Assembly: GCF_019008365.1 (NCBI RefSeq)
Contig: NZ_JAHHUL010000025.1
Span: 1-51,291, forward strand
Length of the DNA: 51,291 nucleotides
Source of the DNA: Phosphitispora fastidiosa
GTDB lineage: Bacteria; Bacillota; Thermincolia; Thermincolales; UBA2595
Direction: 5' to 3'
Numbering within the stretch: the first letter of the stretch is position 1; each line of letters starts with the position of its first letter. Both the position numbers and the translations under genes were made by a program. The notes under the pieces were generated by a model. The model saw nothing but the letters and a program-made list of their open reading frames with translations. It did not search any database and was not told the DNA's origin. This document shows positions 1 through 8,169 of this stretch, in pieces.

Positions 1-132
1 CTGGATGTGATTTCGATTGGACCACTAACGGCGACACTTCCACTGATACCGGCTGTTACTGCTCCACTTATCCCAATTGCGCTGCTGGATGTGATTTCGA
101 TTGGACCACTAACAGCGACACTTCCACTGATA
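1..132. repeat. 84-bp tandem repeat inside the repeat-protein gene
   Basis: Bases 1-48 recur at 85-132 with a single mismatch, an 84-bp period (28 codons). The repeat encodes the SGSVAVSGPIEITSS unit on the minus strand. The near identity at DNA level suggests recent duplication or recombination-driven length variation of the protein. Confidence 0.85.
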
Positions 133-284
133 TCTATAGAACCGCTGACCCCAACAATACCTGACGTGCTCATTACACCACTTGTACTGGTCAGCAGTGG
201 TTGAACATCACCTGCACTATCAGTGCCATATATCTTTATCTTTGCCTGTTCAGGATTATCCTGAAAAATTTTATAGTTAGGCAT
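1..284 (-). CDS. Ser/Gly-rich repeat surface protein, C-terminus outside window (partial)
   Basis: An open reading frame begins at ATG 284-282 behind a strong AAAGGAG site and runs off the left edge without a stop. The product begins MPNYKIFQDNPEQAKIKIYG and then becomes a run of short beta-like units of the type SGxVxVSGPIxI, with Ser, Gly, Val and Ile dominating and no Cys. There is no signal peptide or membrane segment in the visible part. The N-terminal style resembles Firmicute proteins annotated DUF6385, but I cannot confirm the family. The Ser/Thr-rich repeats next to a glycosyltransferase island make it a possible glycan acceptor or spore/cell-surface fibre protein (inference). A sigma-K-like promoter lies just upstream at 339-366. 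Confidence 0.75.
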   Translation of the reverse strand, partial: MPNYKIFQDNPEQAKIKIYGTDSAGDVQPLLTSTSGVMSTSGIVGVSGSIDISGSVAVSGPIEITSSSAIGISGAVTAGISGSVAVSGPIEITS

Positions 285-338
285 TCTTTTTATCTCCTTT
301 CCTCAAAAAATAAAAAGCTCGGATATCTGGGCCTACGC

Positions 339-366
339 TATACTATGAAATAAGTTTACACATTGT
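339..366 (-). promoter_or_regulatory. Candidate sigma-K/sigma-E-type promoter for the repeat protein
   Basis: On the minus strand CATAGTATA (347-339) matches the sigma-K -10 pattern CATAnnnTA, and an AC dinucleotide (366-365) sits 17 nt upstream, as in the known AC-N16/17-CATAnnnTA consensus. It lies about 55 nt before the start codon at 284. The -35 element is only two bases, so chance matches are common. Confidence 0.35.
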
Positions 367-397
367 CACAATTTTAGTTATGTAAAATTCTGTCCTT

Positions 398-574
398 TCA
401 TTTTAGTTCGCATTTCTGCCCATGAACTCCATTGTAACTAACTGGACGCATCTCGCCACCACAGGCTTCACAACTGAATCTTGGTGGCACTGTCGGGCAT
501 GGGCTAATTTCATACTTTCCTATGCGTCTAGAAAAGCGCCCATGCTTGGGTGCACTACAAAAAGGGGCACTCCG
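398..574 (-). pseudogene. Possible remnant of a Cys-rich (zinc-ribbon-like) protein
   Basis: A 58-codon open stretch on the minus strand ends in TGA at 400-398 and has no usable start codon before an upstream in-frame stop. Its translation contains a CSAPKHGRF segment, then RFSCEACGGEMRP and YNGVHG, i.e. a CxxC knuckle in a plausible protein context. The region overlaps the terminator of the downstream LuxR gene, and no ribosome binding site is visible. I read it as either a degraded gene fragment or chance; the Cys pattern favours a remnant. Confidence 0.3.
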
Positions 575-592
575 TTAAATCAGAGCGCCCCT
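559..592 (-). terminator. Rho-independent terminator of the LuxR regulator
   Basis: AGGGGC (563-568) pairs with GCCCCT (587-592), extended by CTC/GAG, and on the minus strand the hairpin is followed by TTTTTG. It lies about 20 nt after the stop codon at 613. Confidence 0.75.
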
Positions 593-612
593 AGGCTGAT
601 GACAAAGCAGCA

Positions 613-1290
613 TTAGCCGCTGCTTTCACGAGCGGCCTTGGAATATGGTTTAGTCAGGTTATTTTTGACGGCATAGGCAGCAGCTTCTGCCCTGTTGCTG
701 AAATTTAGCTTGCTAAGAATACCACTGACATAGTTTTTAATGGTATTGTTGCTTAACATCAATATCTGGGCAATTTCCTTATTGGTTTTCCCATCGGCAA
801 TCAAAACCAGGATTCGTCTTTCCTGCGGATTTAACAGCACATCCTTTTTCTCGGGAGCAGAAAAACTGTTCTTTACCCTGGCTATCACCTTTGAAGTAAT
901 TGACGGGTCCAGCATAGATTTCCCTTCATGTACCATTCTGATTGCCCTGATAAGTTCTTCACCCTTCATCTGTTTGGGCAGTAAGCCGATGGCGCCTGCC
1001 GAAATGGCCTCAAAAATGCTGTCTTCATCAGAAGGGGAGATTAACATAATGGTCTTTGTGTCCGGGTATTTTACATTGACCCTTTTACACACTTCAACCG
1101 CACAACCATCATTAAGGCGGGAATCCATTACCAGGATATCAGGATTATATTGACCCATCTTTTTCATTACATCCGTACATACCGCGGCCTCACCGATAAC
1201 TTCAAAATCTTCCACACGTTTAAGAATGAAACTGATACCGAGCCGGAAAACTTCATGACTGTCAGCAACCAGGATCTTGAGTTTCTTCAT
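613..1290 (-). CDS. NarL/LuxR-family response regulator (orphan)
   Basis: A 225-residue protein with an N-terminal receiver domain (about 1-125) and a C-terminal LuxR-type HTH (about 153-215, LTPQE-like NPQERRILVLIADGKTNKEIA). The phospho-acceptor is D56 in VMDSRL and the conserved Lys is K106 (LPKQ). The usual acidic pair near the N-terminus is D10-S11-H12-E13 rather than Asp-Asp, so the Mg-binding pocket is altered. No sensor kinase is adjacent. The start ATG has GGAGGGAGG upstream. Its place at the edge of the glycan island suggests it controls these surface genes (inference). Its targets cannot be told from the sequence. Confidence 0.88.
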   Translation of the reverse strand: MKKLKILVADSHEVFRLGISFILKRVEDFEVIGEAAVCTDVMKKMGQYNPDILVMDSRLNDGCAVEVCKRVNVKYPDTKTIMLISPSDEDSIFEAISAGAIGLLPKQMKGEELIRAIRMVHEGKSMLDPSITSKVIARVKNSFSAPEKKDVLLNPQERRILVLIADGKTNKEIAQILMLSNNTIKNYVSGILSKLNFSNRAEAAAYAVKNNLTKPYSKAARESSG

Positions 1291-1343
1291 GTTTTCCTCC
1301 CTCCAGAATTTCCACTACAGTTCAGTCCCCCGTCATATTACTT

Positions 1344-1350
1344 TTCGACA
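1344..1350 (-). promoter_or_regulatory. Candidate Spo0A box upstream of the LuxR regulator
   Basis: The minus strand reads TGTCGAAAAG, which contains the TGTCGAA core of the known Spo0A box, followed a few bases on by TAATAT that could serve as a -10. It lies 54-60 nt before the regulator's start codon. A 7-mer can occur by chance, so this is tentative. Confidence 0.25.
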
Positions 1351-1384
1351 TGTCCTTCCGGATTCCTTCAAATTTTGCGAATTG

Positions 1385-3070
1385 TCAGACTAGTAAATGT
1401 TGGGCATTAGGACATTTCTTCAATGTTTGCGAGAATAATTTATGCAAAGCTGCCGAAGAATTAATTGAATTAATATATACGAAATTGAATCTATCTGCAG
1501 AATATATTTTGAGTCCATTTTTTAGGCACTCATTTAAAAAAGCCGGGAATATATTGGAAAAAGTCGGGAACATCCTCTCAGTTGTATCTACCAATTTTAC
1601 TTTTTCCATTATTTCCTTTTTAACAATCATTGCTGACCCCAGTAAGGAATCTACATAGCGGTATTCCTTATCGGGAAACCGTATAAAGAAAGCTCTAACA
1701 TCTTCTAAATAGGTGTAATACGTACACTTTCCGACAATTTCAGCCCGGCTGTATCGAAAAGCGTTCATCAAATCTCCGATAAAGTCAGGTGCATAATAGT
1801 TGCTTTCTTCAAAAAACGAAATATAATCAAACCTTGCCCTACTGACACCATCATTTATACAATTCGCCGGAGTTTTTTGTTCCTCATAAAGACAAATCTT
1901 CATGTTGTTATCAGGCTTAATTCTGTCTTCCCAGACTTGTAAATTTATACTGCTTTTATCTATTATTATAATTAACTCTTTGTGGGGATATTTTTGTCGT
2001 TTAAAATTTGCAATGATACTTTCCATAAAATGCTGCCTGTTTACCACTGAAATAATGGATACTCCGGGGTCCTCCTCACAATTGTATTTCAAACCGACAA
2101 TTTTACTAATTGTCTCCATCCTATGTGTATACGTATGTTTTTGGAACACTTCTCTTTGTCCGAGCAGTGACAGCCGGTCTCTAAGATTTTTATCCTTTAT
2201 TAATATATTCAGGTGTCTTTCTGCATCTTCCTCAGTATTGCATAATTGAACAATTCCCGGAAACATATTTTTAACTGCTAATGAATCATTACTAATAACA
2301 TTAATCCCACAGGCCAGTAATTCGATAACCCTTCTTGACATCATAGTAGGACTTTCTTTGACTATGTTCACATTCAAAAATATATCATATTTTTTATAGG
2401 TAGATACCATTTCTTCGTAAGGTAAGTATCCTTTAATATAAGGCTGATACATCTTCGGGAATTGATAATGTTTATTAATCGTAAAGTTATGCATCCTGTC
2501 ATAAATATGCAGTCCATATTTCAAAGCCGGATTAAACAGCATCTCCATATCTTTCTGTCTCAAAGGGTGTAGTTGATACCATGTGCCTGCAAATGCAACT
2601 TTCCCTAATTTTTCAGCATCCTTATTAATTGGGTTATGGATTGAAATTTGTGCGGCAAAGGGCAGGAGGTATACTCTATCATGACCTGTAATCGCCTTAT
2701 ATCGTGGGATACAGTCCGAATCAGTGGTAAAAATATAGTCAAAGTTTTTAGCAATTTTGATAAAGTGATTAAAATGGAAAGGGTCTTCCTTATTCCAAAA
2801 TACAGTAGGAATGTTATGCTTCTTACACCAATCAACCACGCTTTGGGATGAATTAACACCTTTATAGTTCAGACGAAATAGTTTTGTGAAACTCTGGTTC
2901 CATGCAGATTCAATGAACAACAGGTCCGGCTTCTCACATATTAATGTGTCCTCCCATTTTTCAGCATCCAGCGAAATCAAATTAGCTTCGTATTTAAAAC
3001 AGGTGTAACTAAAATCATCTAAAATGGAGGCTATTTTAGGCAAAACAGCTCTTTTGTTGCACTTAATCAT
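1385..3070 (-). CDS. CgeB-like glycosyltransferase fused to a GT2-like domain
   Basis: 561 residues in two parts. Residues about 1-330 resemble CgeB-type proteins (DUF3880 plus a GT group-1 C-terminal half): FWNKEDP, IFTTDSDCIPRYK, a VAFAGTWY segment and the nucleotide-sugar-binding RRVIELLACGINVIS motif. Residues about 340-540 resemble a GT2 GT-A fold, opening SIISVVNRQHFMESIIANFK with a later YYAPDFIGDLM region; a canonical DxD is not clear. In Bacillus, CgeB is a spore-crust maturation factor, so this protein may glycosylate the spore surface (inference). It follows the methyltransferase on the same strand; a GGTGGAAAG site precedes ATG 3070. The two domains imply that one polypeptide adds two sugars. 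Confidence 0.8.
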   Translation of the reverse strand: MIKCNKRAVLPKIASILDDFSYTCFKYEANLISLDAEKWEDTLICEKPDLLFIESAWNQSFTKLFRLNYKGVNSSQSVVDWCKKHNIPTVFWNKEDPFHFNHFIKIAKNFDYIFTTDSDCIPRYKAITGHDRVYLLPFAAQISIHNPINKDAEKLGKVAFAGTWYQLHPLRQKDMEMLFNPALKYGLHIYDRMHNFTINKHYQFPKMYQPYIKGYLPYEEMVSTYKKYDIFLNVNIVKESPTMMSRRVIELLACGINVISNDSLAVKNMFPGIVQLCNTEEDAERHLNILIKDKNLRDRLSLLGQREVFQKHTYTHRMETISKIVGLKYNCEEDPGVSIISVVNRQHFMESIIANFKRQKYPHKELIIIIDKSSINLQVWEDRIKPDNNMKICLYEEQKTPANCINDGVSRARFDYISFFEESNYYAPDFIGDLMNAFRYSRAEIVGKCTYYTYLEDVRAFFIRFPDKEYRYVDSLLGSAMIVKKEIMEKVKLVDTTERMFPTFSNIFPAFLNECLKNGLKIYSADRFNFVYINSINSSAALHKLFSQTLKKCPNAQHLLV

Positions 3071-3128
3071 CTTTCCACCTTCCAGTTTTCCTCCAGTTCA
3101 ATCTTATAAATAAGTATCCCTGTCTAAT

Positions 3129-3770
3129 TTATCTAAAAAAACTATAGAAACCGCTAAAGTTCTGTTTAACTCCGAGATAAAATTCCCATGAATGGCATTT
3201 TGTATGGTGCAAAAGCCTAAATCCCGCTTTTGATATAAGTTTTCTGACATCCTTAACGCTGAAATCCTGTACGTGGTCCGACGTTTTTTCGGGGGGCATG
3301 AGACCTTTGGATGGTACGGTAACAATGGCCCAGCCGCCATTGGCTAAAACACTGTTGGCTTCTCTAAGCATTTTTAGCGGAGTATGTACGTGTTCAAGTA
3401 CTTCCGCCATAATAACTGTATTATAGTAATTTTTATTTAAGTGCCTTAAATTGCACCCATCACCCTGGATACAATTAATATTTTTTACATGGTTGAGGTT
3501 TGCCATTTCTCTGCATTGGGATACAAATGCGGCATCAATTTCCAAAGCATCATACTTTACGATATTTTTTTTTGTTTTACAAATCGCAATAGCTAGATAT
3601 CCCCTGCTTGGCCCGATTTCCAGAACTTTATCCCCATACTCATATTCCATCATCATAGCTATTCGCTTCAACTGTTTTTCACTGGAAGTAAACTTTTGCC
3701 AGTAATCATCAGGAATTTCTGCAATCTTTAGGATATTTAGCTGAACGATTTTCTCCACATCATTATCCAT
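3129..3770 (-). CDS. Class I SAM-dependent methyltransferase
   Basis: The fold is Rossmann-type: motif I is VLEIGPSRGYLAI, followed by an acidic motif II (ALEID), the post-I VIMAEVLEH segment and LANGGWAIVTVPSKG. This is the layout of a UbiE/Methyltransf_11-type enzyme transferring methyl from S-adenosylmethionine. I chose ATG 3770 rather than the upstream TTG at 3785 because GGAGG lies 8 nt before it; the product is 213 residues. It precedes the CgeB-like glycosyltransferase in the same direction with a short gap, so it may methylate a sugar or glycan of the same pathway. The substrate is unknown. Confidence 0.85.
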   Translation of the reverse strand: MDNDVEKIVQLNILKIAEIPDDYWQKFTSSEKQLKRIAMMMEYEYGDKVLEIGPSRGYLAIAICKTKKNIVKYDALEIDAAFVSQCREMANLNHVKNINCIQGDGCNLRHLNKNYYNTVIMAEVLEHVHTPLKMLREANSVLANGGWAIVTVPSKGLMPPEKTSDHVQDFSVKDVRKLISKAGFRLLHHTKCHSWEFYLGVKQNFSGFYSFFR

Positions 3771-3900
3771 GTTGAAATCCTCCAATCACAATAATACCCG
3801 GTAAATGGCCTGATTTTTAATCGGGATTTTCATGGTGTAACAGAAACATTTTACAGTTCATATTATACCAGTAGGTTAGGTTTTGTTATCTTTTATAAAC

Positions 3901-3917
3901 AGTAAAGTTTCTTTACT
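3901..3917. promoter_or_regulatory. Perfect 7-bp inverted repeat in the leader of the sugar dehydrogenase
   Basis: AGTAAAG (3901-3907) and CTTTACT (3911-3917) are perfect complements around TTT, 26 nt before the start codon, just after a -10-like TTTTATAAAC. It could be an operator or a small mRNA hairpin. Confidence 0.35.
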
Positions 3918-3942
3918 ATTTAAATGTGGCGGAGGTATTTAT

Positions 3943-5292
3943 ATGTCAAACTCTTTAAAAGAGAAATTTTTTAATAAAAGCGCGAAAGTTGCAGTTGTAG
4001 GATTGGGCTATGTCGGGCTGCCTCTGGCTGTTAGCACAGCAAAAGCAGGTTATGAGACTCATGGAATCGACGTAAGTCATGACAGAATCAAAAAAATCCA
4101 ATCAGGAGAATCATATATTCTTGATATAGATAGTATGGAGTTAAAATCTTTGCTGGGGAGGCGTTTGTTTGTTGATAATGATTTTTCCTCGCTAACCGTT
4201 GCAGATGCTATTATAATATGTATTCCAACCCCTTTAGATAAAAACAAGGTGCCTGATCTGTCTTATATAAAGGATTCAGTGGAGCAGATTGCTAATTATA
4301 TGAAAGAGCAAGCGCTTATAATATTGGAGAGTACTTCATATCCGGGATCAACACAGGAACTTATAACTTCGGTAATTGAAAATAAAAGAAAACTAAAGGT
4401 CGGAAGAGACTTTTATGTTTGTTTTTCTCCCGAAAGAGTCGACCCTGGAAACAAAAATTTTAATATACAAAACACCCCTAAGGTAATAGGTGGAGAAACT
4501 GCAAATTGTTTGGCTATGGGTGTAGCGCTTTACAAGCATATTTCAAAAGATGTTGTTCCTGTTAGTGCAACAAAAGTAGCCGAGATGGTAAAACTTCTGG
4601 AGAATACATACAGAAGCATTAATATTGCATTTGTTAACGAGTTGACACAACTGTGCGAAAGAATGGGTATTAATATCTGGGAGGTTATTAATGCTGCAGC
4701 TACTAAACCGTATGGTTTCATGCCGTTTTACCCCGGCCCTGGAGTCGGCGGACACTGTATACCCCTTGATCCCATGTATCTATCTTGGAAGGCTAAGTTA
4801 TATGGTCATTATAACAGATTTATTGAACTTGCCAGTGATATCAACGAGAACATGCCAAGATATGTAGTTGGAGAAATTGCAGACATATTAAACAACGAAG
4901 GGCGGCCTATTAACCGGTCTGTTATTCTGCTATTGGGGGTTGCCTATAAAAAAGATATAGATGACTTTAGAGAGTCTCCGGCGCTGACTATTCATTCCAT
5001 ATTGGAGGAAAAAGGCGCTAAGGTTCAATATTACGACCCGTATATTGAACGTTTTAATCTTAATGGTAAGATGGTAAAATCAGTGACCCTGACCAGTGAG
5101 GTCATCTCAAATGCTGATATCGTGGTCATATTAGCCGACCATAACACCGAAAATTACGAGACAGTGGTTAAACATGCAAAAATCGTATATGACACGAGGA
5201 ATGCAACAGAAGGTATCGTGACAGATAATGTTATCCTGTTGGGAAATTGTAGGTACGCTAAGGAGATAATGAATTATGAGACAAAGCTTTGA
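3943..5292 (+). CDS. UDP-N-acetylhexosamine 6-dehydrogenase (WbpA/WecC-type)
   Basis: A nucleotide-sugar dehydrogenase of the UDP-Glc/GDP-Man DH family that oxidises the C6 hydroxyl of a UDP-HexNAc to the uronic acid with two NAD+. Visible are the GLGYVG dinucleotide loop (about residues 20-25), the central TKVAEMVKLLENTYR helix, and the catalytic Cys (about 272) in GPGVGGHCIPLDP; the ESPAL region marks the C-terminal domain. FYPGPGVGGHCIPLDP is typical of the WbpA/TviB branch, so UDP-GlcNAc is a likely substrate, but UDP-ManNAc cannot be excluded. ATG 3943 was preferred to the in-frame ATG at 3883 because GGAGG lies 7 nt before it. The product is 449 residues. The GT28-like gene overlaps its 3' end by 17 nt. 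Confidence 0.92.
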   Translation: MSNSLKEKFFNKSAKVAVVGLGYVGLPLAVSTAKAGYETHGIDVSHDRIKKIQSGESYILDIDSMELKSLLGRRLFVDNDFSSLTVADAIIICIPTPLDKNKVPDLSYIKDSVEQIANYMKEQALIILESTSYPGSTQELITSVIENKRKLKVGRDFYVCFSPERVDPGNKNFNIQNTPKVIGGETANCLAMGVALYKHISKDVVPVSATKVAEMVKLLENTYRSINIAFVNELTQLCERMGINIWEVINAAATKPYGFMPFYPGPGVGGHCIPLDPMYLSWKAKLYGHYNRFIELASDINENMPRYVVGEIADILNNEGRPINRSVILLLGVAYKKDIDDFRESPALTIHSILEEKGAKVQYYDPYIERFNLNGKMVKSVTLTSEVISNADIVVILADHNTENYETVVKHAKIVYDTRNATEGIVTDNVILLGNCRYAKEIMNYETKL

Positions 5293-6415
5293 AGAATTGC
5301 TTGAATCTGCAGGTCCTATTGATGTCAAAGCCCTTAGGACCATCAAACCGAATGGCAGAGGTATAATATTCATACCTACAAACGGGGCAGGTTTGGGACA
5401 TCTCACCAGATTGCTGGCTATAGCAAAAAGGCTAAAAAAGCGAATTCTTGACACGGAAATTATTTTCTTCACTACAAGTCTTGCAAAACATCTGATTATA
5501 CAGGAAGGCTTTATCGGATACTATTTCCCGACGAAAACTCTTTTTGATTCTCATGTTACAGCATCACGGTGGAATAATCTATTCTTGAAGCAGCTAAGCG
5601 ATATACTCAAATATCATAATCCCCAGATGCTGGTGTTTGATGGGACTTTCCCTTACCTCGGACTGATTCAGTCAATGAATCAATTAGATTTAAAAAAGAT
5701 CTGGATAAAAAGGGAAGGGAGCAAAGTTAATGATAGTGATAAAAGGGGTAAAGAAAAAGAGAAATTTTTTGATTTTGTTATAACCCCCCGTGAAGCAGGG
5801 TTATCCACTTCGGAAGATACAGGCCGTATATACTGTAACCCCATTATTTATCTGGAAAAATCTGAACTGCTGGATAGAAGCCAACTCCTGAAGCAGTGGA
5901 AGGTCCCGGAGAACTCCAAAGTAGTATATATACAACTTGGCGCCGGTAATATTAATAATATCACCAATGATATAACAGTATTGATTCAAAATTTGAAGCA
6001 AAGGAAGGAAATATTTATCGTAATAGGAGAATCAATCATAGGCAAAAAATTGAAAATACCGAAAAATAATGTCATGATATTGAGGGATTACCCAAATTCA
6101 CAATTTTTTAAGGCTTTTGACCTGGCAATTTGTGCCAGTGGCTATAATTCATTCCACGAGTTGATGCATTTTGGGGTGCCTTCAATTTTTATACCGAATC
6201 GTGAAACAATAAAAGATGACCAGTTTGGGAGAGCCATGAGGGCTGTTCAGGCAAATGCAGGAATGATTTTGGAGAACTTAACGCCTGAGTCAATAAATAA
6301 TGCGGTAGAAATATCGTTGAATAACAGAGATCCCCTGTCGAAAAACGCCATGTCACTGGTACCGGACAATGGGGCAGATTCAGTGGCACAGTTTATCGCT
6401 GCTCATTGTCATTGA
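5276..6415 (+). CDS. GT28/MurG-like glycosyltransferase
   Basis: A 379-residue GT-B type transferase. The N-terminal half has a MurG-like glycine loop in PTNGAGLGHLTRLLAIAKRL; the C-terminal half has VYIQLGAGNINN and an acceptor/donor region CASGYNSFHELMHFGVPSIFIP, comparable to the GGxxSxxEL motif that binds UDP-sugar in MurG and UDP-glucuronosyltransferases. No membrane segment is evident. It overlaps the dehydrogenase by 17 nt, so the two are probably translated together, and the transferase may use the uronic acid that the dehydrogenase makes (inference). A bidirectional terminator follows at 6421-6467. Confidence 0.82.
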   Translation: MRQSFEELLESAGPIDVKALRTIKPNGRGIIFIPTNGAGLGHLTRLLAIAKRLKKRILDTEIIFFTTSLAKHLIIQEGFIGYYFPTKTLFDSHVTASRWNNLFLKQLSDILKYHNPQMLVFDGTFPYLGLIQSMNQLDLKKIWIKREGSKVNDSDKRGKEKEKFFDFVITPREAGLSTSEDTGRIYCNPIIYLEKSELLDRSQLLKQWKVPENSKVVYIQLGAGNINNITNDITVLIQNLKQRKEIFIVIGESIIGKKLKIPKNNVMILRDYPNSQFFKAFDLAICASGYNSFHELMHFGVPSIFIPNRETIKDDQFGRAMRAVQANAGMILENLTPESINNAVEISLNNRDPLSKNAMSLVPDNGADSVAQFIAAHCH

Positions 6416-6420
6416 CGGAT

Positions 6421-6467
6421 AACAAAAAAGAAATGTGCGAAAACTAACCTCGCACATTTCTTTTTTT
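6421..6467. terminator. Bidirectional terminator between convergent genes
   Basis: GAAATGTGCGA (6430-6440) pairs perfectly with its complement at 6450-6460 around a 9-nt loop. T7 follows on the plus strand and an A-rich run precedes, giving T-rich flanks in both directions. It serves the GT28-like gene and the minus-strand gene ending at 6490. Confidence 0.9.
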
Positions 6468-6489
6468 ATTGTCAAAGGGATAGGATTTA

Positions 6490-7266
6490 TCATTCCCTTC
6501 CGGTGAACTCCTCCAAAATCCTTTTTATCTCCTGCTTATCGGTTATTTCAGGACCAAAAACAGCTTTTGTTGGGGCTGCATGGTCACCCCATACATTCAA
6601 TACATCAATTTCTTTTCTGGGCCTCCAGAAGCTTGCTCTTTCAAATGAGATTCCGCTGTTTTTTCCATGGCAGTGATTGATATAACAAGGGTCTTTAAAA
6701 ACTTCATGGGGATACTCCAGAGTGCTGGTCCAACCCTTGCTGAGATTGTATCTCAGTCCTTTCTGGTAGTCTTCTACTTTATATACAAAAACACAAAAGC
6801 TGGGAGCATAAAAGTAAAATTTCACAAGCCTGTTCTGGATGGAATCATACATATATCCATAAGGGCAAAGAATAACGACATTATTAGTATTTTGCAGCTT
6901 ATAGTCATGCATACGCTGAATAAAATCAGTGCGATACATATCATCGCTTTCCAGGTGTATGTAATATAATTCCTCATACCCATCAATATATTCAATAATC
7001 TTTTTATCCAGTTCTCTCTCAGTTATAAAATCAACATTTTCGGGAAGCGGCTGATTACAATCGAGCGCCTGTTTAATATAATCATTGGTAACTGGATTAT
7101 AAAGGACAAACACCTTAAAGTCCTGATTTGTCTGTGCTTTCAAACTTTTAAGGGTGTAGTTCATAAAAATCGATATACGATAATCAATCCATTCTTTGGT
7201 AAGAACTTCTTGTGTACCTGTATAGCTATTAAAACCGATTTTAACTATAATTCCTTTGCCTGACAA
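6490..7266 (-). CDS. Putative rhamnosyltransferase-like GT-A glycosyltransferase, copy 2
   Basis: 258 residues. The N-terminal block TKEWIDYRISIFMNYTLKSL, then QTNQDFKVFVLYNP, and the LESDDMYRTDF motif (a DxD-like metal/nucleotide site) resemble the 'putative rhamnosyl transferase' family (PF11316-like) of small GT-A enzymes. TTG start with GAGGTG 8 nt upstream. It is a paralogue of the gene immediately upstream (7283-7987): the same TKEWID..RI, TNQDF, PVT and YKVEDY..G.R blocks recur in order. The C-terminal half differs, which suggests a different acceptor or sugar. Family name is from memory; exact chemistry unknown. Confidence 0.72.
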   Translation of the reverse strand: MSGKGIIVKIGFNSYTGTQEVLTKEWIDYRISIFMNYTLKSLKAQTNQDFKVFVLYNPVTNDYIKQALDCNQPLPENVDFITERELDKKIIEYIDGYEELYYIHLESDDMYRTDFIQRMHDYKLQNTNNVVILCPYGYMYDSIQNRLVKFYFYAPSFCVFVYKVEDYQKGLRYNLSKGWTSTLEYPHEVFKDPCYINHCHGKNSGISFERASFWRPRKEIDVLNVWGDHAAPTKAVFGPEITDKQEIKRILEEFTGRE

Positions 7267-7282
7267 TTAAAAAACACCTCAC

Positions 7283-7987
7283 CTATATACTTGACCCCAT
7301 GAAATCCTTTAATATTGCATCATATTCATCTTTATCCGTAATTACTCTTGAGTCCTTCCATTTAAACAGGTGTGCGCCATTCATGAAATTGCATGTATGG
7401 ATTACGATTGTATAATTGCTTCTGTCGAGAATTTCGTGGGGAAGCTTGATAGCTGCTCCGTGGGTTCCGGGAATAACATGCCTTATGCCTTTAAGATAGT
7501 CTTCCACCTTATAAACCAGTGTGTAAAAAGAAGGTGATACCTGGAAATAAGTTGCTAATTTGTTGTTTACAGAATCATAAACATATCCCTTCTGGTTAAT
7601 TAAAACCTGGGTTTCTTCTTTTGGATTATAGTCATGAAGCTGCTGTATAAAGGATGTGTGGTACAGGTTATCCGAATCGATGCGTACTATATATACATGA
7701 TCATATCCTTTGATGTTATTTATAACGTTTTTTTCACTGGGAGTGACAAACTTGACATTGTCAGGAAGTTTTTCATGATTGCCCAAGGCATCCATTACCA
7801 GGCTTTCGGTCACCGGGTCATAGTTAACAAGAGTTAAAAAATCCTGATTTGTCTGATTTTTCAAGCTACGTAAGGTAAATTTATTGAATACTCCTATTCT
7901 CTCATCGATCCATTCTTTTGTTAATCTTTTATCGGTAAACCTGTGTGTATTAAAATTTATGTTTACAATTATTTGTTTTTTTCCCAC
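7283..7987 (-). CDS. Putative rhamnosyltransferase-like GT-A glycosyltransferase, copy 1
   Basis: About 234 residues. TKEWIDERIGVFNKFTLRSL, TNQDFLTLVNYDPVT and the RIDSDNLYHTSF (DxD) motif match the neighbouring paralogue. I place the start at GTG 7987 because AGAGGG lies 9 nt upstream; the alternative TTG at 7996 directly abuts that site. Both copies probably come from a tandem duplication followed by divergence and lie 16 nt apart in one minus-strand unit. They are flanked by plus-strand sugar genes on both sides. Base composition is visibly AT-rich. Confidence 0.72.
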   Translation of the reverse strand: MGKKQIIVNINFNTHRFTDKRLTKEWIDERIGVFNKFTLRSLKNQTNQDFLTLVNYDPVTESLVMDALGNHEKLPDNVKFVTPSEKNVINNIKGYDHVYIVRIDSDNLYHTSFIQQLHDYNPKEETQVLINQKGYVYDSVNNKLATYFQVSPSFYTLVYKVEDYLKGIRHVIPGTHGAAIKLPHEILDRSNYTIVIHTCNFMNGAHLFKWKDSRVITDKDEYDAILKDFMGSSI

Positions 7988-8169
7988 AAAAATCAACCCT
8001 CTTTTTATAAATATTTTAAAAATTTATATATATAACATAATATGTTTTCTCTATAAATTCGTTACTACCGCATGTTTAAGGTTAAAAATTATTCTCTATG
8101 TAACACATTTTATAACTTAACATAAGATGTAATAGATAATTTTAATAATGACTTAATGTGGTGGTCGAT

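Noticed and set aside
1-132. CRISPR-like repeat pattern
   Set aside because: The repeat unit is continuous coding sequence without unique spacers; no cas gene is present.
7-204. Plus-strand frame with repeated PLTATLPL units
   Set aside because: It is the antisense shadow of the minus-strand repeat gene, which has the ribosome binding site and a natural start.
422-616. Plus-strand 64-codon frame
   Set aside because: No ribosome binding site; it crosses the terminator hairpin of the LuxR gene and has random-looking composition.
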